Numbered from the stretch's first letter, positions 36,391 through 48,914 are shown. The stretch is DNA of 64,000 nucleotides from Diphasiastrum complanatum (GCA_029204225.1 CM055094.1:70925253-70989252), one strand, 5' to 3'. Program-made: numbers and translations. The notes: generated by a model not told the origin, from the letters alone.

Positions 36391-38313
36391 TGCTCCCTCC
36401 TTCAAATTTTCAAGCTGATCTACTATTTCAAAGATCTGATTTGACCCTTGCTAGAAGCTACAAATGAGATTGCCCTGGTCCAACTTGATGAATAGACTCT
36501 TACTCACCTGATTTGGTGGAGAGAAAAATAGTTTTCCTCTCTCTACAGAAGACATACTTTTACCTTTTAATAGTGAGTAAGATTAGGTTAGAAACTGAGG
36601 AAACCTTTGATGGTCCTCTAGCAACCTATCTCAACATGATTCTTGGCTTTATAGCTCTGAAAACAACATTTGAACAACAAAGCAACGACTTTTTTTCCCA
36701 AAAGGTATGTCATAAGTTCCAGTCAATACGAATGATTTCTATTGTTGTGAATCTTCTTCTGCCAGCAGTCCATAGTTTGGCAATGTGTATGCTTGAATCG
36801 GTATTCCAAATTTCGATTACTGGTTTTTGATAGCCAGAATCGTGAAAAAATCCAACTTGTTTGATCATATTTGCTACATTTCTATATTTGACAAATTGAG
36901 GCCGACTCTGTTTTAGACTTAAAGTGATACCATGTAGAAAATCAGTCCTACAATTTGTCACTAGAAATCTCACAAGCTATCAACCATCAAAATCACACTG
37001 ATATAATGAAATAGTGTGCCACTACCTAAGGAACTTTCAAAAACTATATATTATGCAAAGAAATAAAAAATTACATATATGGACACATACTTTTCTGGGG
37101 GTTCCACTACATGGCAAAACTGACCCCATTAAGAAATATTTGTCTCAACTTGGTATTTATACTTGTCGTAAACAAGGCACATGGAAATGTCACATAAACA
37201 AATGTCAAAAAAATTGCTAAAACTAGAAATTTATATTAGACAAAAATAAACTAGGCTTACTATACTTAACATATCATGACCCTAAAAGGCAACATATAAC
37301 CTATGATGAACACCATTAGATCAAAGCCCTAAGAGACAGAAATATCTCCACCATACATGAGTAACTTGTAGGGCAAGTTAGTGTGTTTCAAAAATAACCC
37401 CTCTATAGCATGCCTCTTGAAGGAGTATTTTTTACTTGAAGGCTCCGATACTACTTTTTGGGTGTACAAGATTTTGGGAATTTATTTATCAGCTCTAATA
37501 CAACTTGCTAAATATGATATCCAGTCAAGAGAAAGCTCAACGTTAAATTATGATAGGATCTTTAGCAACTGTGGATTCAAACTATTACTTAGATCGACCA
37601 GAGGAATATCTTTGTAGGTGTCAAAGACAACCATGAAGGGAGCGAAACAGTTAGACGTCTATGACAGCCATGCTTTCTTTGAGCAAGATATTTAGAATGA
37701 GTCATGGAATGAGTATCAGTACTAGAGAAAGAAATGATCAAAAAGCATTCGTCAATGCAAACTCACATAAAGAAAATAGAGAATCTGTGTTTTAGTTGTT
37801 GGATAATACAACAATCAAATCATGATCCTATGCCCGAGAATGGCTCACAGTAGTAGCGCACTATATGTTGTGATCTTACTATGCTAGGTACAGATTGAAT
37901 AATATCTATACTCCTTGAACTACTTTCACTCTCTCTAAAGCTCTAATCCTATGGAATTAGATAGTCTGATATAAAGGAGTTCACGGAGGAACTCTAATTC
38001 ATGCTTCTATTGTTGCTTGAATCTGATTCATGTATAGTTTCTTCTTCTCATCATTGCTACTGCTTTATTGTGTATTTGTGTACATACATCAGTTTACAAA
38101 ACAATTATAAGAATAACGGTCACGAAGTGATGTAGTTACCGCAAAGTGAATGGTGACGTAGTCTGTGTCGAACAAAGCAAAGCGAACGGACATCAAGGGG
38201 GTTGGATGAGTCAAGTTAATCGTTTGTCCTTAAGTTGTAGTCGATGGAGTTGAGTCGCTGAAGTTGACATCGATCCTGCTCTATTTCAAAGTCGATGTAT
38301 GCAGAGACTGTTC
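35046..38313. repeat. Direct repeat D, copy 1 (3.3 kb)
   Basis: Matches 49881-53009 in the same orientation with a few percent substitutions and several indels; copy 2 lacks about 80 bp at 35225-35320. No family could be assigned on either strand, although a few 70-105-codon frames occur. It contains a (CG)n(GA)n tract at 36332-36388. Confidence 0.9.
36332..36388. repeat. (CG)n(GA)n microsatellite
   Basis: About 7 CG units followed by about 22 GA units. The matching tract in copy 2 (51021-51064) has more CG and fewer GA units. Confidence 0.95.
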
Positions 38314-38567
38314 GACTTGTGTGAGCAAGACTGTTGTTGGTTGTAGAGAGAGAATATCTATATAGTATGATGGTACTCAGGCAATGAATTCAGGTGAGTG
38401 GGAGTGAAGATTAACTCCATCAGCCTTCACATGTCATAATAATAAAGTAAGCTAGATCATTCCAAGAAGTCGATACTCACATGGTTTGTTGAAATGCAAT
38501 ATTTTTTCTATGCAGTGATGTGCAGCTTAGAGGTAGGAGAAGTCTAATGTGCATGTGATAACATCCA

Positions 38568-38783
<216 letters not shown>

Positions 38784-38829
38784 AACAACCATTTGCAATT
38801 AGCAGGATTTTTCAGGGGGTAGTTAGCAC

Positions 38830-39330
38830 CCCTAAAAGATAACTAAAGGGTAAATTATCTCTTTGACTATATTTGGTCATGTGAACTACTCCAATGACAA
38901 GGTCAAACTTTGCTATAATGTTTGGCAAATTCATAATATCATCCTTGACGTTATCAGTTTTGATGTCGAGGTATTCCAAATCCAATATGGATTGACATCC
39001 ACCCATGGTTGCTTTCTTTCTAGAGGCAACATAGGTCTAGGATTTTAAGAAACCATACATCGTCTATATACTGAAACATGTGTTTAAAGGAATGAACATT
39101 GTCTAATTCACCAAGTTTGGCTTATCATTTCATAGCAAGTTAAATACCAACTACAACATGTAGGAGAGCATCATAAACCCATTAATATCTCCCATACTTG
39201 TCTCCAATTTTTTTCACCTAGTTTAATTACACAATCATTTATTAGAAAGTTATTCCATTGGCATAAGTTTTCTATACCAATATTAAATCTAAACATTCAT
39301 CAAAGTGCTTGCATTCTTATGACCAACTTA
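38830..39330 (-). pseudogene. Penelope-like reverse transcriptase relic
   Basis: On the minus strand from about 39300, one frame reads NIGIENLCQWNNFLI, NDCVIKLGEKNWRQV, WEILMG, a stop, CSPT, then WYLTCYE. This aligns position by position with the Penelope-like pattern RQ-x2-GIPMG-x2-C-x-P-x4-LYL-x-YYE. Each change is explicable by point mutation (GGG to GAG, CCA to TTA). After a frameshift, AKLGELDNVHSFKHM leads to YIDD at 39070-39059, where these elements have F-RYIDD. Then MLPLERKQ, GGCQ and YLDIK follow, and a diverged YDKRD box near 38910. No GIY-YIG endonuclease is seen; the fragment ends at the microsatellite. Penelope-like elements are known in conifers and some other plants but are scarce. 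The assignment rests on motif reading by eye. Confidence 0.6.
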
Positions 39331-39780
39331 AGTCGTCATTTCAATATTTCCACTTATAGCAATATACTTGGACAACAAAAATTATTTTTGGTGAAAGAGA
39401 TGAAATTCCTTGTCCAAAAAGGATACTATCCACATTTAGAATACTTTGGTATGTGGTTGCCTTATGGCCTACTCTCTCCATAAGGACAGGATCTAGCATA
39501 CCAAGAGTTTCAGTCATATAAGTGGCTAACCTTGAGAAGTAGCAATTGTGTGCATTGGTAATTCATCTAAAAGTGCTCTTGTGAGGTGTAAAAGTGCATA
39601 AGAGAAAAAGGTAGTACTTATTTCCCTAGTAAAAAGTCTAGCATTACTTTAGTGAAATCATGCTTTAGTTTCTGTCGAGTTTTCAGCAAAAAATTTGATG
39701 ACATTCGGATATAGGGCAAAATTTCGATTTTATGATCTTTCCAAGGCTAATTTTTTGACTAGGTGCATACACATAAAACA
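39331..39780. other. Unassigned AT-rich stretch
   Basis: It may include further upstream Penelope-like sequence on the minus strand (SPKIIFVV near 39390-39365 resembles the family's KAPNNIIFVCK box), but spacing to the RT is too short without a deletion. Otherwise nothing seen. Confidence 0.3.
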
Positions 39781-40750
39781 TGGATTATGATGTGACATAT
39801 ATATGATATGTAGTTCAAAGTCTTTCATTATTAGCTTCTTTCAAATAAGCATCAGATGAACAATGACCATGTAGCCACTTGGTGTTTTTTAAGTATTTGA
39901 TAGCAAAGGTTTTGCAAAATTGAGCATGTCTAGTTACAATCTCATTAACAATAGTTTGATAGGTAGTGTGGCTAGTTTAAACCATCCATCATATAATTCA
40001 GAGGCAATCTCGTTAATTTTAGATAGTCAAATGGCAATGTGACTTAAGCAAGATGCAGTTTCTCCAAAACCGATACATGAACACATACTTCTTTTTGTTA
40101 TGTGAACAAGTTGCTCTCATCCTCACAAATCTTTCATTTTTATACTTTATCCTATTATAAAAGAGGTATATTAATGTGTTGAATGAAAAACATTGCAACA
40201 TGATATCTACATAGCATTCCCTAGTCAAAAAACAAATCAAAAACCTTATCTTCCTATAGTGAGATATCCTTGAATACGCTCTATGCCAATCTTTTGGCAT
40301 TCTATGCTAATAAGCATATTCTCATCTACCATACGCATATCCCAATCTATCATATTCTCAGCTGAAAAAATTTGATCAATGTGCAAATCCTATTCATTGT
40401 ATGCATCTACTTGTCACACCAACTATACAAGTTATGCTTTTGTGAAAACCTTGGTTTGGCAAAAGGGGTCTCTTTATTTGCTTTGTCTTGTATTTGAAAA
40501 GAAGAATTTAGGCCTTTTCACTAGGTATATGAACTAGGTAGCAGGTGTCAAATACTAAACATGAATCAATGCTTAAGGACCAATACTGAACATGAATCAA
40601 ATTCATATCCAATGAAAAGTAAGCAAACTTACCGTTAAAGTAAAGGGTTTGTGAACATCTTAGTATACTTGATAGTAGGCTGAAAACATCAGATTTAAAA
40701 GAGTAAGCTTTTTATGAACAATTTAAACATCTTCAATTTAGTATGATTTA
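39781..40750 (-). repeat. Repeat G+H, inverted uninterrupted copy
   Basis: Reverse complement of the unit at 53010-53524 plus 59567-59955, and of 59956-60600. At about 40750 it carries the empty site of the foldback element found at 14471-14848. A 93-codon frame is kept in two copies (40300-40019 here; 60064-60345), but it has no recognisable family and is likely chance. Confidence 0.85.
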
Positions 40751-40929
40751 CAACCTACTTTGACCATTTACCATGTGCATGTTTTCCATGTATAAGGTTA
40801 ATTCTCATGCATAATAGGAGACTTCAAGCACCCATACCTGCCATCTGAAAACCACCACTAGAATTGTGTTTCAAGAAATTATCATCTGAAATCTTAGAAT
40901 ATCACAAGGGAAACTTGATTCTTTGTTGG

Positions 40930-41725
40930 GTTTTACATATATTTGTGAATTGGGATCTGAACAAGGATGTGTACATGAAGCAACCTGAAGGATTTGAGCA
41001 AGGGATTGATCTAGTATGCAAGCTGAAGAAGGCACTCTACGGACTCAGACAGGCATCTCGAGTGTGGCATGAAATAATGGAAATATTTCTGCAAAAGCAA
41101 GGGCTTCAAGAGGTGCAACATGGATCATAGCATCTTCTTCAAGAGAATAGAATCAGAGATCACTGTGATGGCAATATATGTTGATGACATCATTGGAATT
41201 GGAAATGATGTTAGGAGTTTGAATCAGTGCAAGGGAGAGGTCAAGACAGAATTCGAGATAAAGGACTTAGGAGAATTGCACTATTGCCTGGGCATTCAAT
41301 TCAGCAGAAACAGAAAGGACAGATGGATCCAACTTAGCCAAGGAAGATATATTATAAATATGCTCATAAGGTATGGCATGATGGATGCAGCTCCTATTGG
41401 CACACCATTGGATCCAGGGATCAAACTCAACTCGGAGATGTCGCCAATGTCTGAGAAAGAGCAAACTGACATGTGTCGATATCCATATAGGAGTCTCATT
41501 GGATCGTTAATGTATGCCATGATATGCACAAGGCCGGACATATCTACTGCAACAGGAAAGCTGAGCCAATTTCTAGTAAATCATGTGACTGGCCATTGGC
41601 AAGCACCGAAGTGAGTGTTGAGATACCTCGAGGGCACTTTGAGGCATGGGCTACGTTACCAAGGACCTTGCGATGGAGTCAATGGGTATGTAAATTCATA
41701 TTGGGCAGGGGAAACAGCTGATAGG
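40930..41725 (+). pseudogene. Copia RT to early RNase H fragment
   Basis: It starts inside RT with DVYMKQPEGF, DLVCKLKKALYGLRQASRVW, a frameshift near 41105, then AIYVDDIIGIG (active-site YVDD intact), FEIKDLGELHYCLGIQF, QGRYIINMLIRYGM, YRSLIGSLMYAMICTRPDI and, after a stop, YLEGTLRHGLRY and NSYWAGETADRKS. It ends at a (CA)n tract. The 120-164-codon pieces are well preserved compared with other relics here, but the gag, protease, integrase and RNase H end are missing. Confidence 0.85.
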
Positions 41726-42021
41726 AAATCACACACGCACACGCACACACATGCCGTAAACCCTAAAACTTAAACACACACGAGGAGGAAAAAAAGAAAG
41801 AACATAGTAGAGTGCAATAAAAAATCCCGAACCGTACAGCTATATCCTATTCCAGAATGTCACAACATGCGGCGTTTGGGCTTTCTCGTGGAACTTATCG
41901 TCCAACAAGAAACATTTGAACCACATCTTTATCATAAGAAAACAAGGGCTACATGCCTAGAATTGAGAGTGTTGGTTACCTGTAACTCTTTCATGATCTC
42001 TCTCTCTTTGTCTGTTCTCTC

Positions 42022-42082
<61 letters not shown>

Positions 42083-42300
42083 ATTTCCCTCAAACTCTGA
42101 TGATTGCTTGTGATGGATACTTTTCCCTGCACCGATGCTGCAGATCTGAGCGCCCACCACTTTGCTTGTATCTCCAAAAAACCGTAACCAATAACACGTT
42201 ATCTGTTGGTGTTGAGGGAGGAAGAAGATAGTGCTGGAAGGAGGACCGCAAGGTAGCGCTAGTAGGAGGCAAATCGTTGACCCACAAGAGGATCCATGCT

Positions 42301-42312
42301 GCTCTGATACCA
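42301..42312 (-). other. Primer-binding site, isolated
   Basis: The minus strand reads TGGTATCAGAGC, the plant initiator Met-tRNA complement, followed downstream by an ATG in GCATGGATCC. An LTR should lie to the right (42313 upward), but its other copy is not in the window. Confidence 0.55.
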
Positions 42313-43079
42313 CTATTAGGAAGGTGATGCCATTCATTTGTGTTTCATAATTTGTTAGGTCTTAATTTAATCATGTGTGTATGTGCATGTGTGGTTCCCG
42401 TATCATAGTCCGAGCTATTAAAGGTATTGAGTCAAAGCTACGAGAGCAATACCAACATATAAATCAATTTTCTATCTATAATTAACCACATACCCTAAAC
42501 CCTAACAATATTCATAAACACACAAATCCATTGAGGATGCAAAGGGGGCTAATTGGCTCTGCAATTGAATTGTCTGTGCCAATAGGGTGTCTCGCCTAAA
42601 AATGACGACACCAAAGAGGCATATGGTGTGTAGGCCGTTGACGTTCTTGAACCTCATGGTTCACCACATCGAAATGAGAAAAGTGTGTCAAACTCAATAA
42701 CTCTAAAAGGTTGCATGAGGTTCATTTGGATTCACCACTTTGAAGTGTTGAGTTCAAAGTAGCAGCATCATTTTCTCTCTTCGATGCTATGAACCTTGTG
42801 GTTCAAGGATTGCCATGGGCCTACACACCATAGTCCTCTTTCATTTCTTCATAGAAGAGACACCCCCTCGTTACGTATGAGTCACTTGTGGGGCCAGTGA
42901 GCCTCTTATTGATGTCTATTCCTCAATGTGATTTAATCTAAATCATCATTCTTGTTTGAACTTGAAATGGTCATGAATTGACAATACATATGTGTTGGTA
43001 TTGACGTTGTAGCTATGAGTCAGTATACATAAAAGTTTTGGCATCCGTTTCACAAAACTCAATTTTTTTTAGCCCACAG

Positions 43080-43082
<3 letters not shown>

Positions 43083-43146
<64 letters not shown>
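43083..43146. repeat. (GA)32 microsatellite
   Basis: A pure AG run. Confidence 0.97.
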
Positions 43147-43149
<3 letters not shown>

Positions 43150-43312
43150 GGACATGGTGATGTTTTTTTTTACTATTTTTGAGACTCCTCTTGGTTGTCT
43201 GCATTATTTATCCCTCTTATTCCATTGCACCCATTGTGTCAAATGATGGATCCCCTAGTCAAAGGTCACGCCATAGTCGCAGGTCATCACACCTTTCCTC
43301 TATGAGGCGAGA

Positions 43313-43712
43313 GTGATCTCAGTAGCTACCTTTGATCAGTTGCCTTCCTCGCAGCAGGATAGGGTCTTACAAAGATTGAGGGCTCGACATGAGGCTCGTA
43401 GCTCCTCTCGATTGGTTGAGTACACATCATCGACCGAGGAGAGTAAGTCGACTCCTCGTGTTTCCCCTTCCCATGAGGGTCACTCGAGTCGCACCCCCAC
43501 CTATGGCTTTCGCTAGAACCAATCAAAGATTTTCAGCCATAGGAACTTGGCCCCGGCTGGATTTTGGTGTCAGTGGCGCTGGGAGCGGCGCCAAAGCCGG
43601 TGGCGCTGGGAGCAACAGGGGCGCTGCTGGCGCCGGGGACAAAGATGGTGCCAGTGGCGCCGGAAGTAAAGCTTGTAAAGGTAGCTTTACAACATCCACC
43701 CCACCTTTATAA
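43313..43712 (+). other. Short open frames, Gly/Ala-rich GC-rich patch
   Basis: 43313-43516 is open (67 codons; DQLPSSQQDRVLQRLRARHE, then Ser-rich) and reads like a protein. An overlapping frame, 43389-43712, ends in a Gly-Ala-Ser-rich stretch made by repeated GGCGCTGGGAGC and GGCGCCGG units at 43567-43665. This GC-rich island contrasts with the AT-rich surroundings. It could be part of a gag-like leader or a captured gene piece; no family recognised. Confidence 0.3.
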
Positions 43713-44185
43713 AATCTGATGTCCTCATCAGATGTCAGATTAAAGTAAAGGTGTCTCCCAATTAAAATAACTATATACTTAAGCTACTTGGCACAGTACT
43801 CAATCTACTGGCCACTTTTTATTAACATTGAAGCTGGCATACTACAAGTCGGAGGCTCATCTCTTTGTACTGAAAAATTACATAACTTGAAAATATCTCT
43901 TTGTCTGGGAAAAGTGTAGATTTTATATCGCTTACATAAAACCCAAGAACCTTATTAACTGGTGACAGAGGCCTTTTTGTGAAATGTTCGCCCCTGTCGC
44001 TTCTGACTTTTTGACTTTGGAACTCCTTTGAGCTCCTGATTTGTCCTTGATGCACTTTGTGTTGAGCTCCCTGAGCTCCAGATTTGATCAGTTCCGCACA
44101 GGTATCAAGGCTCCCTGAGCCAAAGGATTTATCGTTTGATTGCCCACTTTATGGTCCACTCCGTGCCTTGTTGATTTCTCTCCTT
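43713..44185. other. Unassigned stretch
   Basis: Nothing recognisable. A short inverted pair, GTAAAGGTAGCTTTAC, occurs at 43677-43692. Confidence 0.4.
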
Positions 44186-45528
44186 GTCCCAGCCTGATCT
44201 TGATACTTTTCCTTCTTGGCTCTTTAAGGTAGGCAAAGATTGAGTACTCCGCAATGCACCTCTCACTTAGCTTGAAGTAGCTCTTTAAATCAGCCCAAAT
44301 GTAACCATTGACCTCGTGGAGAGCCAAAGGGTCGCACCAGTTTGATCCACATATGAACTATCTCTTCTCGTTTGTTTGAAGCACCATGTCTGTCGTGCAA
44401 AACTTGACTTTCACAATTCCATCACTAGTCAGTTGCCTCATAGTCAAAACAAGAAGTGTACATCGAGCTTGGATTCAAGTAGCTCTCTTTGAATCAGACA
44501 CATGCACCCAGAGTTTGCACTAGTCCGATCTCAACACGAATTGTCCCTTAGCGTCCATTCGAAGTACCAAGTCTCTCATGCAAGACTCAACTTTCACAGT
44601 TCCTTCATTGATCAGCTGCCTTACATGTAACACAAGCCAATGTACTCATATGTTTCCTCATCATTCTTGGTCCAGAGAAAGCCTATAACAAACTTTCCAT
44701 TTCGCAACAAAAACTTGTCAACTTATTAGGTCCAAAGTTCGCCAGTCTCCTCGTGTGAGTATGGCTAGGTCACCTTGAATTTTCCCTCGTTTTGATCAAC
44801 TTTCATTCAAAATTTGCCCCAAGAGAGAGGGGTGTGTGATAGTTCCCCTCCACTTATAAAATCAGCTGATTGGACTTAGAGTAGAGTTCTTCGGACAAAA
44901 AGCCTTTCCAACACTTTGCTTCCCATTATGGCTCGATCCAACTTGTTGCCAATCTCTGAAGAGGATCCTAGTCTTTCCCCTTTGAGGAAAAACCCAACTG
45001 ATACTGGATATCACCCATCAGTGAGTTTCAGTTTCGACAGTGGCTGTCCTAAATGAAGACCAACTGCTCCATAGAAGATCTCCCCTAAAATTGCCCTTTC
45101 CAACTTTTGACTTCCTGCTTGCGTCTGGTGGGCGTTGTCACAAATGAAACTAACCCAAGAAACAGGCTAGCCATCCATCCTTTGCAAACATTGAGTCATT
45201 TCATTGTCGTTCACGTGCGAGTACTTGAACTGCAAATCCACCCCACAGATTCTGTAGTCCTCTTTGTTTGATGGTATCAGCCTTCAAAAGATAGGTTCCT
45301 TCTCGAGCCATCAGCTCCTTGTATCACAAGCAATCATGCAAACCAGGCAAAGCACGAGTACTAAGACTCACCACGAATACATACAAGCAAGACACTCAGG
45401 TAGGTTTACTAACAGGTAACAAAGACAAGGTCCCCCTTTGAGATAGTCCTGCCAAAGGACCTTTGCCTGGCCACGCCCATACAGATCGATCACAGAATCA
45501 GCCCACAGAGGACATCCATTCAACTATC

Positions 45529-45975
45529 CGTGCTTTCACCATTAAGCAGCAGATTGCCTCAGTCACACCCCACCACTTTTTGGTCGATAGCCCTTATAGC
45601 TAAACGATCGGCAACTATCCTTGAATATACCACCCCCGTGGACGCACCCGTGCTTTCACCGTTAGACAACACATTGCCTCAGTAACGCCCCCACCAAATC
45701 TAGTTGATAGCCCTTATAGCTAAACGATTGGCAACATACCACCCCAATCATGGACGCACCCGTGCTTTCACCGTTAGGCAGCACATTGCCTCAGTAACGC
45801 CCCCACCAAATCTAGTCAATAGCCCTTATAGCTAAATGATCAGTAGCATACCATCCCAATCGTGGATGCACCCGTACTTTCACCGTTAGACAGCACATTG
45901 CCTCAGTAATGGCCCCACCAAATTTGGTCGATAGCCCTTATAGCTAAACGAACGGTGGCTATTGCGAATATGTGT
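45529..45975. repeat. 112-120-bp tandem array, four units
   Basis: Units start at 45529, 45649, 45761 and 45873 (spacing 120, 112, 112). Core features are CGTGCTTTCACCGTTAG, GCACATTGCCTCAGTAA and GATAGCCCTTATAGCTAAA. More diverged half-units with CCGTGCTTACACC continue to about 46200. Confidence 0.9.
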
Positions 45976-46263
45976 CCCCGCACCCCACAAGGCACAGACT
46001 GTGGTTACAGCAACCTAATGGCAGAACACTCTCATCTGTCCTACGTGCAGACGGCGCTAGGCCTGAACCGCGGAAACTGACCGTGCTTACACCTCAAGGG
46101 TAGCACCTTGACTCAACAAGCCCCCGTTCTGTCGACCACCCCGACCGTGGACGCACCTATGCTTACACTGTGGGTAGCACCTTGCACAACAGTTGTCTTG
46201 ATGAACTCCAAACAGTGGCCATTTTCGTGACATCCGCACCGACCAGTCGGCTCTGATACCACA

Positions 46264-46872
46264 TGTAGTGTAGGCATCCCAAAGGGAGCCGGGAACCACG
46301 ACTTAGCTTCCCAGCCTTCAACTCTTGCCGTCCAAACCCACTTGACATACAAGCAGCCAACTCGCCAACAATGACCAGACTTAACCAACTGGAAGTTCGG
46401 AAACCAACATTGAGATCCAATCTGGCGCCATGCTAGATCGGGGGTCTTGATATGGGTGACTTCCCTCCAAGCAAGCTTCCCGACATACATCAAACTTAAC
46501 CAACTCGAAGCTTCATTACAAACGAGTAACATCCATTCCAAGCAAGTGGTTTGACTTACATCAAACTAAACCAACTGAAAGCTTCGTCACAAGCACTAAA
46601 AGCCAACCTGGCGCCACGCCAGACTGGACAGCCATAACAGATAACTTCCACCCAAGCAAGCCATTCAACTCAGCCGACAGGTTAGAGCCCGTTCCCCAAG
46701 AGCTTAACCCATTCACGTTCATGCAAGGAACACTCAGAACCACAAGCTACGACAGATATGGAGACAACTAGTTCCTAGACCGAATGGTCCCGACAGCATA
46801 CCGTTGGCGCCGCGGACCGAATGGTCCCAACGGCATACCACTGGCGTCACGGGATACGACCCTCAGCTATCA
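46264..46872 (-). repeat. LTR, second of the tandem array
   Basis: On the minus strand it runs from TGATAGCTGAGGG to GCCTACACTACA (TG...CA). Two bases later comes TGGTATCAGAGCC (46261-46249), the Met-tRNA PBS. It matches 48009-48616 over its whole length. Confidence 0.75.
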
Positions 46873-47264
46873 CGGGATACGACCCATGCTTAGTGAGTTT
46901 CAGTTCCGACGGTGGCCATCCCAAATGAAGACCAACTGCTCCATAGAAGATCTCCCCTAAAATTGCCCTTTCCAACTTTTGACTTCTTGCTTGCGTCTGG
47001 TGGGCATTGTCGCAAATGAAACTAACCCAAGAAACAGGATAGCCATCCATCCTTTGCAAACATTGAGTCGTTTTGTTGCCATTCACCGCACGAGTGCTAA
47101 GACTCACCACGAATACATGCAAGCAAGACACTTAGGCAGGTTTACTAACAGGTAACAAAGACAAAGTCCCCCTTTGAGATAGTCCTGCCAAAGGACCTTT
47201 GCCTGGCCGCGCCCATACAGATCGATCACAGAATCAGCCCACAGAGGACACCCATTCAACTATC

Positions 47265-47700
47265 TGTGCTTCCACCATTAAGCAGCAGATTGCCTCAGTC
47301 ACGCCCCACCACTTTTTGGTCAATAGGCCTTATAGCTAAATGATCGGCAGCTATCCTTGAATATACCACCCCCATGGATGCACCTGTGCTTTCACCATTA
47401 GGCAGCACATTGCCTCAGTAACACTCCCACCAAATCTAGTCGATAGCCCTTATATCTAAATGATCGGCAACATACCATCCCAATCGTGGACGCACCCGTG
47501 CTTTCACCATTAGACAACACATTGCCTCAGTAACAGCCCCACTAAATCTAGTTGATAGGCCTTATAGCTAAACGATCAGCAACATAACACCCCAATCGTG
47601 GATGCACCCGTACTTTCACCGTTAGGCAGCACATTGCCTCAGTAACGCCCCCACCAAATTTGGTCGATAGCTCTTATAGCTAAACAAACGGTGGCTATCG
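47265..47700. repeat. 112-120-bp tandem array, four units (second)
   Basis: Units start near 47265, 47385, 47497 and 47609, with the same 120/112/112 spacing as the array at 45529, showing that the whole block was duplicated after the array formed. Confidence 0.9.
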
Positions 47701-48008
47701 CGAATATGTCACCCCGCACCCCACAAGGCACAGACCGTGCTTACACCAACCTAATGGCAGCACATTGCCTCATCTGTCCTACGTGCAGACGGCACCAGGC
47801 CCAAACCGCGGAAACTGACCGTGCTTACACCTCAAGGGCAGCACCTTGACTCAACAAGCCCCTGTTCTGCCGACCACCCCGACCGTGGACGCACCCGTGC
47901 TTACATTGTGGGCAGCACCTTGAACAACAATTGTCTTGATGAACCCCAAATAGTGGCCATTTCCGTGAGATCCACATAGCTGACTGGCCAGTCGGCTCTG
48001 ATACCACA

Positions 48009-48616
48009 TGTAGCGCAGGCATCCCAAAGGGAGCCGGGAACCACGACCTAGCTTCCTAGCCTTCAACTCTTGTCGTCCAAACCCACTTGACATACAAGAA
48101 GTCAACTCGCCAACAACGACTAGACTTAACCAATTGGAAGTTTGGAAACCAACATTGAGATCCAATTTGGCGCCATGCTAGATCGAGGGTCCCGATGTGG
48201 GTGACTTCCCTCCAAGCAAGCCGCCCGACATACATCAAACTTAACCAACTCGAAGCTTCGTTACAAACGAGTAACATCCATTCCAAGCAAGTGGTTTGAC
48301 TTACATCAGACTTAACCAACTGAAAGCTTCGTCACAAGCACTGGAAGCCAACTTGGCACCACGCCAGACTGGACAGCCATAAACAGATAACTTCCACCCA
48401 AGCAAGCCATCCAACTCAGCCGACAGGTTAGAGCCCGTTCCCCAAAAGCTTAACCCATTCACGTTCATGCAAGGGACACTCAGAACCTCAAGCTGCAACA
48501 AATATGGAGACAACTAGTTCCTGGACCGAATGGTCCCGACAGCATACCGTTGGCGCCACAGACCAAATGGTCCCGACGGCATACCACTGGCATCCCAGGA
48601 TACGACCCTCAGCTAT
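48009..48616 (-). repeat. LTR, first of the tandem array
   Basis: Equivalent to 46264-46872; its first two bases (minus strand) are changed from TG to AC. It is followed by the PBS at 48006-47994. Confidence 0.75.
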
Positions 48617-48618
48617 GT

Positions 48619-48914
48619 GCCAAATTAAAAAGTTTGAAGCGGCCTTACAATTGGCACTTTTACGGAACACTGAAACCCAGAAGGTAATCAGTGTCAGTTT
48701 GAGGAAATTCCCACTTTATTGCTAAATCCGAGAAGGTTACATTTTAAGTGTGTGACTGACCCTAGTCTCCGGGGCGTTGGCATGCCAAGGCGAGTGCCAG
48801 GACAACATTCCAGCAAGGGAGGCTGAGACTTTGTTGGAGCTTGCCCTGAGTCGCAATCCGCTACTACTTTAGAGTCCCCCACATTATCGTAGACTCTGAA
48901 GCTAAACAGAATCT
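48619..48914. other. Unassigned stretch between LTR array and gypsy relic
   Basis: No gene or repeat partner recognised. Confidence 0.4.

Larger units (their letters stand above)
41726..43312. other. Non-coding stretch with microsatellites
   Basis: It contains (CA)n at 41729-41751, (CT)n at 42022-42080 and (GA)32 at 43083-43146. A minus-strand primer-binding site lies at 42301-42312. No gene recognised between 42320 and 43080. Confidence 0.6.
44186..48618 (-). mobile_element. Tandem LTR-internal-LTR-internal array of one retroelement family
   Basis: Read on the minus strand: LTR (48616-48009), PBS (48006-47994), tandem array, leader, second LTR (46872-46264), PBS again (46261-46249), tandem array, leader, gag start (44327). 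Both LTRs are followed by a PBS and internal sequence, which a single insertion would not give; unequal recombination between LTRs would. The repeat offset is 1745 bp. The internal part matches 10106-11711, where it leads into the gag-protease frame at 7812-10247, so the array is probably the 5' end of a sibling element. No pol remains here. Confidence 0.7.

Noticed and set aside
36710-36973. 87-codon minus-strand frame in repeat D
   Set aside because: The second D copy breaks the frame and no family is recognised.
42490-42506. Telomere-like ACCCTAAACCCTAA (also AAACCCTAAA at 41759)
   Set aside because: At most two units; too short for an interstitial telomeric array.
43822-44055. Minus-strand frame containing RSDRGEHF, like the integrase RSDxGGE box
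   Set aside because: Only one short motif; the surrounding sequence has no integrase features.
45529-47700. Regular 112-120-bp repeats as a possible CRISPR-like or satellite centromere array
   Set aside because: Units are directly adjacent with no unique spacers, only four per block, and they sit next to a PBS and LTR; they are an element-internal minisatellite.
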